64,000 nt of DNA. It comes from Sarcocystis neurona. Its lineage: Eukaryota > Apicomplexa > Conoidasida > Eucoccidiorida > Sarcocystidae. The notes beneath the pieces were generated by a model, which saw only the letters and a list, made by a program, of their open reading frames with translations, was not told where the DNA came from and searched no databases. Where the stretch lies: assembly GCA_000727475.1 (NCBI GenBank), contig KL647288.1:2445226-2509225 (forward strand). Reading direction: 5' to 3'. The position numbers were made by a program, and so were the translations under genes. Positions 13,401 to 25,739 of the stretch are shown here, piece by piece. How positions within the stretch are numbered: position 1 is the first letter of the stretch; each line of letters begins with the position of its first letter.

Positions 13401-16400
13401 TGTCGCGATGCGACACGAGCCGCAGCAACAGGAAGAGAAGCGGAGGCGCGAGAAGAAGAGGAGCAGCAGCAAGTCAAGAGAAAAGTGCGCGGAAGAAGAG
13501 TAGCAGAGGAAGAGGAACAGAAGGGGAAGAGAATGCGAAAGAAAAGCAGAACAGATGGAAAACGAAGTAGAGACGACGGCAGAAGCGCAGGGACGAAGTG
13601 AACGCACCTTGGGCAGCAGTGAGACGCGTCTTCGGGTTTCTGTCGAGGAGGCGGCTGACGAAGTCAATACAGGAGTCGGTGAGGTGTAGACACTCTTCCG
13701 CTGTCCAGTCTATATCCTTCGTCTGCACTTCTTTCTGCAAGGAAAACAGAAACAAAATTTCTGTCTCCACGCGCGCAGGTGCACAGATTTCTTGTAAGGG
13801 TTCAGCAGGAGCACGCATCGCGCGCTGCGCCGTTCGGCGTGGAGGGAAGAAGAGAGAAAGAATCCACATGCCGCACGCACGCAGGGAGGGTACAAACAAA
13901 TTTACACACAGAACTAACGCAGGAACGAAAGAAGTCAGGGACGAAAAGATATCCACGGCGTCTTGGGGCATGCAAGCGCGTCCCCGAGGAAAGGAGAAGC
14001 CGCAGCAGTTCAGGAGGACACGACAACGGCACTTGCCGGCTGCTTTTCCGGCAGCGTGACGAAGAAGAAGGACAGTTTTCCCGCGCCTGTACAGGGAAGA
14101 GGTTTTTCTGCCTCTGCCCTGCCCCAACGCGCACGACTTCATAACACCAAAAGTCCCTCGCGGAGAGAAACTGAACCCCTCCGTCCTCAGCGAAAAAAAA
14201 AACGCTGATGTATGTTGCGAGCAACCGTCGCGCCGCAGGGTCAGTCGCACGGGAGAAAAGCACCGTGGCGTCTGCGTGTTTTTCTGCCCCTGGCCAAACA
14301 CACGAGCGCGCGAGTATCTACAGAGAAGCAAATGGACCGTCCTGGCTGACTGCAGCACCTCTTCAAGAAAGGTGAAAACAAGGAGGAGCAGCAAGGGAAA
14401 GAAGAGAGAAGAATAAGACGACCGACAGGAAGGGACGAGAAAAATAAAGGACACGCAAGGGCGCAAAAAAATAGCCTTTCTCCTGCAGAGACACACTCCC
14501 TGTATATATGTCAGTATGTCTAGCTCTCTATGTCTGTCTCTCTTCGTCTCTCTCTTATATGTATGTATTTATGTAGACGCAGACGAGTCGTGTCCTTGCA
14601 GTATATTTATGTAGATATGCACGCTCGGTGTCTGTTTGTCAGTACACACATATATGTGCATATACATGTCTATATACGTGTATACCCATGTATATGAGTG
14701 TAGACGCCGTGGGAAGGTGTAGGCTATGTGCAATGTTGTCAGAGATACACAGGCCTCGTCCTGGTTCGTGTAAACATGGGTCCACGTGTGTTATCAGCTA
14801 GAATACGAGCGCGTGTACATACACATATATATATATATATCTACGCGTATACATGCATGTATGTAAGGTGCACGCGGTATAGAAAACTATCCATTCACCT
14901 ATATACAAGTGGATGCAGGAGAGCAGGGCGCGCATGCAAAGCACGGCTAGTAGGCAGTAGCAGAGAGATACTGAGCGTGCCGTGACAGAGGCAGTGACCG
15001 AGGGGCTCGAAAGCAGACGACTTTTTTAGAGAAGTAGACTGCGTCCCAGCCAGAGACTTCGTGGTCTATCTTTTTGCATGCAGAAAGACGTTCTGCGTCC
15101 TTCCTTCTCATTTTTCACTTTTCTTTTCCGTCGTCTTCGTTTTTCTCCTCCGTACAGTGCGTAGGATGAAGAAGCACGCGTGCAAGAGGAAGAGAGACAG
15201 AGAGAGAGGAAGAGACTGAAAGACGAAAGTGCCGGCCTACTGCAATAAGAGCAGGTTTGCTCCCCTCGAACGGGTACCGCCCGAAAAGCATCAGGAAAAG
15301 CATCACGCCAAACGCCCACATATCCACGCTGCAGCCGTAGTGTCTCCTGACATAGCGGCAGCCCAGCAGCAGCAGCAGGACAGTACCGTCAGCATACCAA
15401 CCAACAACAGCAGCTGTCGCACAGGAACAGTAGCAACAGCAGGAGAGTGGCCGCGGGGCAGCAGCGGGACGGCAGCAACTGCAGCAAATTGAAAAACAGC
15501 AGCAGCAGTACACTACTGCAGCAACAGCAAGGTAGTGACAGCCGGCGGCAGTGGTACAGCAGTAGCTGATGGAGATAATGTAGCAGCAGCAGCAGGGGAG
15601 TGACAGCGGGGCAGCAGTGGGACAGCAACACCAACAGCAGCAGTACAACTGCAGCAGCAGCGCAGCGACAGCAGCGGCGGCGCGACAAAAGCAGCAGCAG
15701 TGTGCGAACGCAGCAGCAGCCAACTGAATGCAGCAGTACAATAATAACAGGAGGCGCACCACCATGACACCAGCAGCGTACAGCCGCCAAAGCAGTCAAA
15801 TTATAACAGCAGTCCCAGACGCACACCAGGCAGGTCCCCTCCGCCGCATAAAGGGAGCGGGAGCCGCACAGTGACAGCAACAGCGCCGAAGCTTAGACTC
15901 CCAGGGACAGCAGCCGCCGCAGCAGCCACCTGACAGAGCAACAACAGCGTCTTCATCGCAGCCGCAAAGGCGCAGTCGTCACAACAGCAGCAGCGTTTGG
16001 ACCCCAACGCCTGTCGAGCCTCAAGAGAAGCAGCACATGCATTTGAGTAATAACAGCAGCGGCGAACTGACCGAGACAGCAGGAGACACTGACACCGGCA
16101 GCAGCGTCCCCACAAAGCCGAGCCACAGCAGCCCCAGTGCAGGTGAGACAGCCGCCACCGCAGAGACACACTACACGGGTGTGGATGTTTTCGTTTTACA
16201 ACAAACAATTTCCTAATTATCTCTAAATAACGATTCAAACATGTCTGTGGAGAAGTCATGTACATCTTTGCGCGGGGTTACCCCCCCCCCCCCAAGGATA
16301 TACACAGGGAGCAACAGCGTTATATGCAGAAAAGAGGTACCAGCGCGTACACTGGCGCACAAATATATGTACACACGTACATACATATATATATATATAT

Positions 16401-19400
16401 ATACAGATATATGTACATATGTATGCAACACATATATATATATATATTATATGGGTTTGTGTATATTTGTGATTCAGGTGGACGAGTAAAGGGACGTAGA
16501 GGCTTTTGAATATAGGTGCATAGATGATCCAGCTTTGCACGAAGGAGCCATAATATCCAGGAGGAACGCGGAACACATAAGTACCTACATAGATACACAG
16601 ACACATCCATACACAACCACACACATGCACACATACATACACAAACATACACATACATACATATACATACATACGTACACACCAGCGCACACACACACAT
16701 ATATATACCCAGATAAACACACATACATAGACACACGCACATACACACAGACACACATACACATACATATCATACGTAGAATACATACCATACATACATA
16801 CACATACATATACAGATACACACACAAATACACACACATGCATAGACACACACATACGCAAATTTTTCAAGTCAAGCGCAGGTGCACGTAGTTCTTACTC
16901 GATCAGCTCTGGGGAGATGTAGTGTGGCGACCCGCAGAGATCGGTCAGATACCCCGACTCGGGAATCTGCAGCAGATCGACAAAGAAAGGCGGAAAACAG
17001 AGAAGTACTTCGTGAAAAGAGGAAAAGGAAAATTGTCAGGAGCCGCGAAGAAGCAGAGAAAAATTTCGCGAAGCCGGCCTCAACACAAAGGCGCCGCGCC
17101 CCACAGACGCACCAGCGCCCAGCGTTTTGTCTCGTTGTCGGTTTCACACGAAATTTGGGGAATGCGAAAGGACCACTCCGCTGCGTCACGGCGCCGATGT
17201 AAAAAAAAGGCGGCACGCGCACCTCCGTATGTCTATGATGCACATATATAGACACACAATACGTGCATATAGACACATACACAGAAAAGTAGACACACAA
17301 ATACAGACGTACACACAGAGAAACACGGGCACAGGTACATACATACATATCTACACATACGTACGCACATACATGCACACATATATATACATACGGTCAT
17401 ACATACGTACATGGATACGTCCACACACGTCCACAGACGTACACTAGACAATCCTACATACATACACATATAATATCTATACATATATGCTTATGTATGT
17501 ATTTATATATATACATATATGGATAGATAGATACATACGTATGTTTACACACGTATATATATATATGTATACGTATATTTACATGTCTGTATGTACGTGT
17601 GGATGTCCGCGTATACGTATATGTATATATATTCGTATGTACACATACGTGCTTGTGAACCGCAGAAGTAGGGACACTCTTACTCGCGTGGACATCCCAA
17701 AGTCAATGAGTTTAACAACTGCGTCAGGGGAGTTATCTTTGTACATAAAGTTTTCCGCCTGCGAGAAGCGATAAGGAAGCAAAGCAGCAGCAACGCCGGG
17801 AGACAATACGGTGGCGGAAACACGCCGATTCTGGCTGTGGGAGAGACTCCCTCCAGGCGACGAAGACTCGAAGCAGCACCGGCTGCAGCCCGACAACTCC
17901 CAGCAGCAGTTCAAGTGTCGCCTACACCCGCAGCGGGAGCAGGGTACAGCAGAAGCCCTGCAGCGGGCCCCAAGACGCGCTGGGCAGATGCAACAGTAGC
18001 ACGAGCGGCACGGAGAAGCAGAGAGAAGCAGCAGAAGCATTCGAAGAGGCGTACAAGCAGCCGCAGCAGCAACATATGCGCCAGCAGCAGCAGCAGAGGG
18101 ACCACACCAAGAAGACGAGCGACGACAGCGGCATCTGAGCAGAGGCAGCAGCAGCGGGGCCACACCGACAGGGAGACAAACGGCAGCAGCGGCATCTGAA
18201 CGGCAGCAGCAGCACCCAGGGGAGCAGCAGACACCAACAACAGCACAATGGCACCAAGAGCAGTACCACAGTGCCAACAAGCACGCAGGGCGGGGAAAGG
18301 AGGCGAAAAGCGAGCCGCGCAGCAGCAGCAGCAAACCTTGCCGCACAGCGCTGAGACGCCACCGATTAACACACAGAATAACACGGCACCGAGATTATCG
18401 AATTTACTCACACATACATATATATATGTATATACGTACATCTCGCTACGACCCAAAAGTTAACTCATAAATATGTATATGTCTATCTACGTGTATATAT
18501 ATGTATATGTACATCGGTACATCTTGCGGTACATCTTGCTACGATCCGGAATTTTACACACATGTATAAATATATGTGCACACACACGTGCATATATGTA
18601 CAGCTTGGTAGGAACTACAAATTCACTCACATATGTATCTATCTATCTGTATCCATATATATATATATATATGCGTATATATATATATATATACGTACAC
18701 GTCCGTCTTGCTACGACCTAGAAATCTACTCACATATGTATACACATATATGTACATATATGTACATCTTGGTAGCGGACAGGCATCTAATCACATATAT
18801 ATATGTATATATGCACATATTCAGGTAGGACGTTTTCTGTAGAAACCTCTCTGTGCATGGCCCAGCAAGGTGTTAAGTCTACCAGACAGAATGAAGTACA
18901 GACACACAAAACCAAAACGTTTCTGAAGAGAGTTCAACGCACTTATTTCCACTACTCCGTACGTACATTTACATATACTACGAGACAGAGAATTAGAGAC
19001 AGGAAGACAAAGACAGAGACCAGTACGCACACAACATATACATATATACATATATATATATATATGCGCACGTTTGTGCAAGTATATGTATGGGCACGCG
19101 CACGTGTATACACACATGTGTATGTGTGTGTGTGCGTGCGTCTCTCTCTCTCTATATATATGTATATATATATATGCCTGTAACTCTCTCTGTATATGTG
19201 CGTACATACAATGACCCCACACACATATCTGTGCAATGTCTGATACGGATGTCTGTAAGTTTGCGTAGAAGGAGAGACAAAACCAGAGAGAGACAGCAAG
19301 GGATAGGGGAGCAGGAGACGGAGGTTGCTGCTGGCATACCTTGATATCTCGGTGGACAATCTGTCGCTCGTGTAAGTAGGCAAGAGCAGAAATCATTTGT

Positions 19401-21423
19401 TTGCAGAAGTTTGACGCGTCCTGTTCCGTCAGTTTCGTCCTCTTGACGATGCGGTAGAAAAGTTCGCCTCCCGCCAGCAGTTCCAGTACCGCGTAGAAAA
19501 AGTATCGGTCTTCAAAAAAATCCACAAACTTCACAATGTGCGGATGATCTGCAGCAAACACAAACATATATATGTATGCACACATATTTGTGCATATATG
19601 TTGTGTGTGAATTTGTATACTTTTATGCACATGTACGTATATATATATGTATGTGTACATGTGTACACGTATGCACACATATATACACATACGCACATAT
19701 CCTTACATTGTATGTATTTGTATACCGGGCACGCAACACGCTTCGTCGTACGTGGCACAGCACGTGCTGGGAGATGTAGAATTGCCCGTTAAAAAGGGAA
19801 AAGGGAAGAAAATAGTTCAGCCTCGCATCCAGCAAAGTTATGTCGCCACATAACAGAAGTCCTCCTAAGCACCGTTTCCCTCTGTGCGGCCGTACATTCA
19901 GAGAGAGATGCACCACTCCTCGCTCGTTCACACGTCCACACGCATGCACATATATACATATGTATAATATACACACGTAGACGTAGACGTGTATCTATCT
20001 ATATATATATATATATGTAGATACACAGACGTATATATGATGTTTATATACACATGAAGACTCATACTAAGCATATACATAGACATATACATAGGCATAC
20101 ATACATATGAAGACACCTGTAGAGGTAATGTGTCCATACATATATATACATATATATACATATATGTGGTTACTTCCTCATATATATATAAATATACGCA
20201 GTACGTTCGGCCGCCAGATGCCAAGTCAACATACACTTATTATAAGAAGTACACGTCTCCTACCATCTGGACGCGGTCAGGTGTGAGGCACACGTGAATA
20301 CATGTGTATGCACGTGCATATAGAGCCGTACAGACGACTGTATGTATCTACCTACATATATGAATGTAAACAACTAAGATTACATTCTGGTATGTATATC
20401 TATACATATGTATGTGTGTACGTAGAGTATACACACGTATGCCCATACATATATTCATACATGTAGAGACGGGACGCCTTTATCTTTTGCTGTCTGTATG
20501 TAAGTGTGACCCCCCCCCCCCTCCACGGCAGTGAGTGCACGTCACTCCTCCTCCTCTTCCTTCTCCTCCTCCTTTCTTTGACTTTCTACTTTTCACTTCT
20601 CGAATATTCCTCTTCAACGCTGTTGTTCTCCCTTGTCCTCCTCTCCTTTCGCACTATCTTCTCTCATCCTCTCTTCGTCTTGGCTCATTCTTCTTCCTTG
20701 CTGCTGTTCCCCCCTACCCCGCCACTCCCTCCCAGTTCTGCTGCTGCTCCTCCAGCCCCTTCCTCGTCGTCTTCTGACTCTCCAACGCGTCGCTCTGTGC
20801 TTCCTGTTTCCTTCCTCCCTGCTTTTCTGCTTTCGTTTCCTTCGTCGCCCGGCTCTCCTCCCGCTTCCTCATCTTCGCGTCTTCTTCCGTCTTGGTGGGC
20901 GGCTCGGCACGAGTCCTTTCTGTCTACATATACACATATATATATATATATATTCTCAGAGAGGTGACGCTCTCCTCTTTTGCAGACGTCTGTATGTGAG
21001 TGTGGGCCCCCCAGCCTCCCACTTTCCTTAACTCGTTGCGTCGTTTTCCCGCGCTGTGTCACACTGCTGCTGTCTGCACACACAGAGAGGAACTTGCTGT
21101 TTCTCCTTTCTGCGAGAGATCCTCTTCTCACCTAGCATCTTGAGAATGTTGACTTCGGAACGCATCATCTGTTCGTTAGAAGGACGCCCCGGTATCATTT
21201 TTTCTTTGGCAGTCATTTTCCTCTCGATAATTTTGACAGCAAACGTTTCATTTGTGTCTCTCTTGGTGCACTCTCGCACTTGGCCGAAGGACCCCGATCC
21301 AAGTTCCTTCCCAATCTTGTAGTGACGCCGTATATCGTCTGCCCCTCGGGTCGTCAGCAACGCTTTGCCCAGTGAGTAGTCTCCCAGGCGTGGATGACAA
21401 CCTTTTCCACAGTAATTCCCCAT
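10455..21423 (-). CDS. CDPK/CAMK-like Ser/Thr protein kinase without EF-hands, nine exons
   Basis: Exons (minus strand): 21132-21423, 19340-19548, 17684-17758, 16899-16966, 15241-15346, 13608-13734, 12413-12494, 10563-10656, 10455-10466. Together they give 1065 nt, 354 residues, with GT..AG borders and all phases closing. The start MGNYCGKGC fits N-myristoylation with nearby cysteines for palmitoylation, so membrane attachment is inferred. Kinase landmarks: glycine loop GSGSFG (42-47), Lys64 in FAVK, Glu90 of helix C, HRDIK (163-167) with Asn170, DFG (186-188), SPE (210-212) in place of APE, DMWAFG (223-228) and Arg287 of the last subdomain, then HPW (296-298). About 55 charged residues follow. 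The N-lobe and the HRDIKAENF type of loop resemble CDPKs, but no calcium-binding EF-hand was found. The last 96-nt intron is in frame and stop-free, so retention would add 32 residues. Introns of 1.1-1.8 kb carry CAG and TA repeats. An exact ortholog is not claimed. Confidence 0.9.
11900..12410. other. Purine-rich block in kinase intron 7
   Basis: The plus strand is dominated by GAAGA, GGAAA and AAGAGG steps directly beyond the exon 7 donor at 12412, so the transcript strand is pyrimidine-rich. The plus-strand Lys/Arg/Glu open frames here follow from the composition. There is no independent sign of coding. Confidence 0.5.
15355..15760. repeat. Imperfect CAG tract in kinase intron 4
   Basis: CAGCAGCAG runs broken by single-base changes fill the intron side of exon 5 (15241-15346), on the plus strand. 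Long minus-strand Leu/Cys/Ala frames read from the CTG complement are artefacts of the repeat. A further run-poor CAG region continues to about 16150. Confidence 0.75.
16585..16860. repeat. CA/CATA-rich cryptic microsatellite
   Basis: Nearly uninterrupted ACAC, ACAT and TACA steps occur on the plus strand, just on the 3' (intron) side of kinase exon 4. Minus-strand Val/Cys/Tyr frames across it are repeat translations, not genes. Confidence 0.75.
17770..18350. repeat. Imperfect CAG/GCA tract in kinase intron 2
   Basis: The intron between exons 2 and 3 of the kinase gene carries several hundred bases of GCAGCA/CAGCAG with interruptions on the plus strand (CTG on the coding strand). It lies directly upstream of the exon 3 acceptor. 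Such trinucleotide tracts are typical of Eimeria genomes. Here the tract is intronic, so it is not translated in this gene model. Confidence 0.75.
18430..18840. repeat. Degenerate minisatellite in kinase intron 2
   Basis: Five diverged copies of a unit around CTTGCTACGACC, each followed by an ACTCACATATGTA-like stretch, begin near 18442, 18533, 18603, 18707 and 18768. Spacing is uneven (about 60-105 bases) because TA runs of different length separate the cores. Confidence 0.6.
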
Positions 21424-22340
21424 GAGGAAAACGAGAAAAAACCAGGAGGACCGAGACCCGGCACTTTGACTCGGAGAGGTAAGAAAGTGCGCGAAAAAGA
21501 AGCGGAAAAGCCACGGAGACAGCGAGACAGAGGGAGGAAAAGAGAAACACCGACGGGGGAGGGGCGGGGGAGGGGGAGGAGGAGGACCAACAACAACACT
21601 TCGAGCGCAGCAAACGAACAGCACATACGATCGTATCAGACGACGTCGTCGAGAAACTGACGAGCAGCCGGGGGCTGCAGAGAGATGCGCGCTGAGAAGG
21701 GAAGACACGTCTGCATGCGCAAAAAAGTTGTCACAAACGAGGAGACGAAAACAGGGGAAAAAGAAGAAGAAGAGCTGCGCCGCGCGGGAGTGCCGATAGA
21801 AAATGAGGTACTCAGGCGACACAGAAGCGAAGTCGAGAAGCCAGCAGAGAGAAAAGAAACGGGTAGAAGGAAGTTCTTGAAGACGGGAGGAACGCACCCA
21901 AGCGAAAGGGACGCCGGCAGAGCAGAAAGACGAAAAAAGGCAACAGAAGGACTTCCGCGGGAAGGACGACAAAGAGAGAAGAAGGTAAAGAAAATAAAAT
22001 GAAGAGAGTCTGCGAAGCGAGAGCGAAAGGAGGCGACGAGACACCGAGACAGAGAGACAGACACAGCGACCCTAGAAGCCTCCACGCAAGAAAAGTTCAC
22101 CGACCCAGCAGAAGGAAGAATTTTCAGAAGAAGATGAGGACAGGAGGAAAAGTGGGAAGGCAAACGTGCGAAACAAAAGGTAAACCGACCACGAAGAAGA
22201 AGAAAGACGCCCTTCCGCTGGAACGCTTCAGCAGCGCTCTCCAGAAAAGCAGGGAACAAACAAGAAAAGCAACCCGTGTGCGAGTCTTCAGCAGGGCAGA
22301 AAAACGCAACTCTCTCCGCAGCAGCCTCTACGACTCTCTC
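21424..22340 (-). promoter_or_regulatory. Pyrimidine-rich 5' flank of the kinase gene
   Basis: On the coding (minus) strand the 0.9 kb before the kinase ATG is strongly pyrimidine-rich, with TTTC, CTTC and CTCT runs. It is open in the kinase frame back to about 22044, but that translation is low-complexity Leu/Ser/Phe, so the ATG before Gly-Asn-Tyr-Cys is preferred: a glycine at position 2 is needed for myristoylation. The stretch is probably 5' leader and promoter-proximal DNA. No TATA-like or defined motif could be assigned. Confidence 0.4.
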
Positions 22341-22399
22341 CTTACGCGTACAACAACACACACACACATATGCTTATGTGTACACAGAAGCAGAAAAAA

Positions 22400-23400
22400 C
22401 GACAGAGAAGTAGAAAAGAGATAGCTATAGGTAGGCGGGGGTACACCTGGAAACGTACATATTACATATGTGTGTATAATGACGTGTGTGTGTGTAGACA
22501 CGGGTGTGAAGAAACCTTTCCACAAAGACTACATAAGTACATACATATATATAGGGACGGATATACAGACCCATACGCGTCAGCGTGTATAGGTATACAT
22601 GTGTATATACATGCGTATAGACGTGTGTATACGGAGAACGACAGAAGTGCGTATGTATGTACCTACAGACGTAGGTGTAACGAGGAAAAGAAGATTCCGT
22701 ATATACCTACACATCTATATACACATGTCCGTGTGGATAAATGCGAGTGGGTAAAGCGACTTTCAGACGCACAGGACAGGTAGGGGGTAACTGAGAGTCA
22801 ACGAAACGGAAGAAAAATGAGAAGAAGTATGTGATCCCTCGGTGTACTCGTTTCTCGTAGCTGGGGGAGCACACCGACGAAGGGACTGAAAACGCAAAAG
22901 TGAATACTGCTCTCCTTTCCTGACCGCAATGAGTGTAACGAGGTATACAAGAAAAACGAAGACAAAGTCACAGAACTGTGATTGCCCTCCGTGCGCCTTC
23001 TTTTCGTAGGCCTGAAGGAACTCACAACTCTGAAAAATCTACTACATCAACTCTGTCTCTCTCCCTCGTCCACATCCGCATGCATGTATGTATCTGTCTA
23101 TATATGTACACACACACGTATACACACACGCGCTATTCATCGTTTATGTATAGACGTAAATGTATCCATCCATATATATATATACACGATGCATATGTTT
23201 CACAGGCGTACTGTATATATATATATATATATCTTAACGCATAAACAGATTTGTACGTAGACATATATACATATATATATACACATATATGCACCCACCA
23301 CACCGTGCAAGTGATTTACAGACTTACATGTATATACGCATATACATGTCTTTACGCATAAACAGACAACTTAGCGTCTCTCCTTTCCTGTCGATGCCTT
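22400..23400. other. TA/TACA-rich DNA upstream of the kinase, no gene recognised
   Basis: TACATATA-type steps with a TA run at about 23214-23232. Frames are short and of repeat composition. Confidence 0.4.
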
Positions 23401-24097
23401 ATTTTTTAGCTGTGGTAAGAGCACTGCTCTCTCCCGCTGAAACGCAGTGTACATACACCGGAGGCGTCGGAAAAAGTGCAGTGGGATGCAACCATGAAGT
23501 GGGACGCTAAAGAAAACGTACATCCACAGGACGTGTGTGAAACTAGTTCCCTCATTCTGAAAATTTCCTCTTCTCTCCTGCAAACCCAGAGAGATGATCG
23601 CTGTTTCGCATAGCACGTCGTACTCCACCGCACTCGGAAGGGAGTCTGCTACGCGACACGCAACTCACTGAGCGCGACAACGCGCAGTTGCACCTGAGGT
23701 GTACATACACCAGAAGCGGCCCATGAAGACTGACATGACAGTCGCCGACGCACTGCTTTGTCGTGCGAGCCTCCGCACGCGCTCGTGACCCAGCAAGCAG
23801 CAGAGAAGTCACAGCAGAACACAAAAAAAGAAGAAGAGCGGGGGAAAAGCAGGAGAATGACACGTCCAGCGAGCAGCAGAGAAGCGGCAGGAGAAGACGA
23901 CAGTGGTCAAACAAAACAGGAAAACAGCAGGAGAAAATGAGACGGCCCTGTGCGTGCCTGAGGAAGAGCTGCAGAGAGCAGCAGGGGACTTGATCCAGAC
24001 GTTTTTGAACCGCATGCAAAACGCGTCGGGGCTCTCTTGCTCTTTCCCTTCCTCTCTCTGTCTCTCTCTGTTTTTCTCCTTCTACCTTTTTCTTACA

Positions 24098-24300
24098 GAC
24101 GAAAAAAATGTATTTCCCAAAGTACAGCACGGGTCCCGCAGCGGACGCCGCTGTGCATAGGAGATGGCCCGTCTCATAAAAACCGGGTGTACGTACACAG
24201 CGCACACCGAGCGCGCATCCCCCGACGACGAAGGCAGCCACAGCCACTTCGCGAAAAAGGCGTCAACTGTTTTCTCAGCCGACAAAAACGGAGAGAGAAC
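24098..24300 (-). CDS. Possible exon, unknown protein
   Basis: On the minus strand a frame of about 65 codons, containing VDAFFAKWLWLPSSS and PLRDPCCTLGNTFFSS, ends at a good donor (TCGTCT then GTAAGA). The upstream acceptor is unclear, no partner exon was found, and the two other minus frames are also open in part. It lies 2.7 kb upstream of the kinase ATG, so it could also be 5' leader of that gene. Function unknown. Confidence 0.2.
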
Positions 24301-24649
24301 AAGGCCAGCACTACGCAAGATCGCGCATGCACGCAGTCCAAATGACAAATAGAAGAAGCTACAGCCACAGGCGAACAAGCGTCTCTACCCGTTTGCGGAG
24401 AGCAAAAAATTCATTCGCACGGACGAGCTAAAAAATCTCAGCAGAGATTTGCTTCATGCTTTTCTTACAGATTATGTTGTCCTACTTGTACGTATACCTA
24501 CCCACGCATGCACATACAAAAAATTTGCTTATGTCCACGTACATCTACGTACACACAGACTTGGACATCTGTTGCATGCATACATATACACACGCATATA
24601 CATATGTGTGCACGTTCACGCACAAAGATGTATACATACGCGACGCATG

Positions 24650-25300
24650 TGTGGGGGAGAGAAATGGGTGGAGACGGCAGCTAAGAAAGAAACACACACA
24701 GCGAACGCGTGAGCCGGAGGACGGAGAGTCGACAACAAGCCAAAACGGAAGAAAAAACAAAAGATGGCAGTAGTGATATGTGAGAAGGAAGAGGAAAACA
24801 GGATGCTTTTTCTTTAACGAGAACGGCAAAAGACAACGAAACACAACCGAGGCCAGAGAGGCCCTTCCGCAAACAGAAGGAGCTGTCTTTCGGTGTCGAA
24901 CATTGGTAGTGCGCCACGAGGACCTGCTGCGGTGTACGTACACCCCAGCTCTGCGCGTCCTTGACGCAGCCGCGTTCCTTCCGACGGAGCGAGAAGTCGA
25001 GAACGGCGAAAAGTGCAGTTTCCACCAAGAGCTGTAAAGAATTTCTTCTCCAGAAGCAGGCGGAAAGAAAAAGCTGCCGGGCACTTCCGGGAAGAACCGG
25101 AGCATTTGAGAGGACCAACCGAGTTGCGCAGGCGGCGAGATTTTTTCGAACAACGAGAAGGAAGGCGGCGGTTCCCAGCGGATACACCGGACTGCTAAAA
25201 ATGAGAAGAGAAAGCGAGAGAGCGATAAAAATAAGAGAATGGCGTTCCCCAAGAATGCCCAGCCACGTCGCCACTTCGCGAGAGAAATAGAGAAACAGAA
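24650..25300. other. Purine-rich plus strand, no supported gene
   Basis: GAAGAAA and AAAGGAA steps dominate the plus strand. A 253-codon minus-strand frame (24545-25306) is rich in Leu, Phe and Ser and is best explained by the pyrimidine-rich complement. Confidence 0.35.
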
Positions 25301-25739
25301 AAGCACGTCAGACGCTTGTCTGTAGAGAACTACACCCCTGTATGGATAGCAGTTCTGCTTGCGGGGTGGTGTCCCCAGGCAGGCGCAGAAGCAGACGCCG
25401 CTGCTGCGTCTTAGGCGTCAGCAAGCAGCAAGAAACACCGGACGGCTTGAGCACGTACGCAGCTGAAGCCCGGCCGCTGCAGATCTGCAATTCGCGCAGA
25501 AAGCAGCCTCTCTTCAGGGTCTCACGTGCCTGTGAAGCGTCCCACTCTCGTCACTCGTCAGCTCCAGTCCTGGGGTCTGCTGCTTCAGCAGCAACCGCTA
25601 TATCGTCTTGCTCGTGTGCTGAGGGACAGGCAAGAAGCCTGGTAGTCTTTCTTCTCCACCTTCTCCACAAGAAGAGAAAAGAAGCCAAAGGAGAAGACAG
25701 AGGGAGTGGGGGGAAGGGGGGAGGGGGCAGCAGCAGACG

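Noticed and set aside
16256..16870. 204-codon minus-strand Val/Cys/Tyr ORF
   Set aside because: Translation of the CA/CATA microsatellite in a kinase intron.
21424..22044. In-frame 5' extension of the kinase ORF
   Set aside because: Low-complexity Leu/Ser/Phe sequence from a pyrimidine tract; it would abolish the MGNYC myristoylation start.
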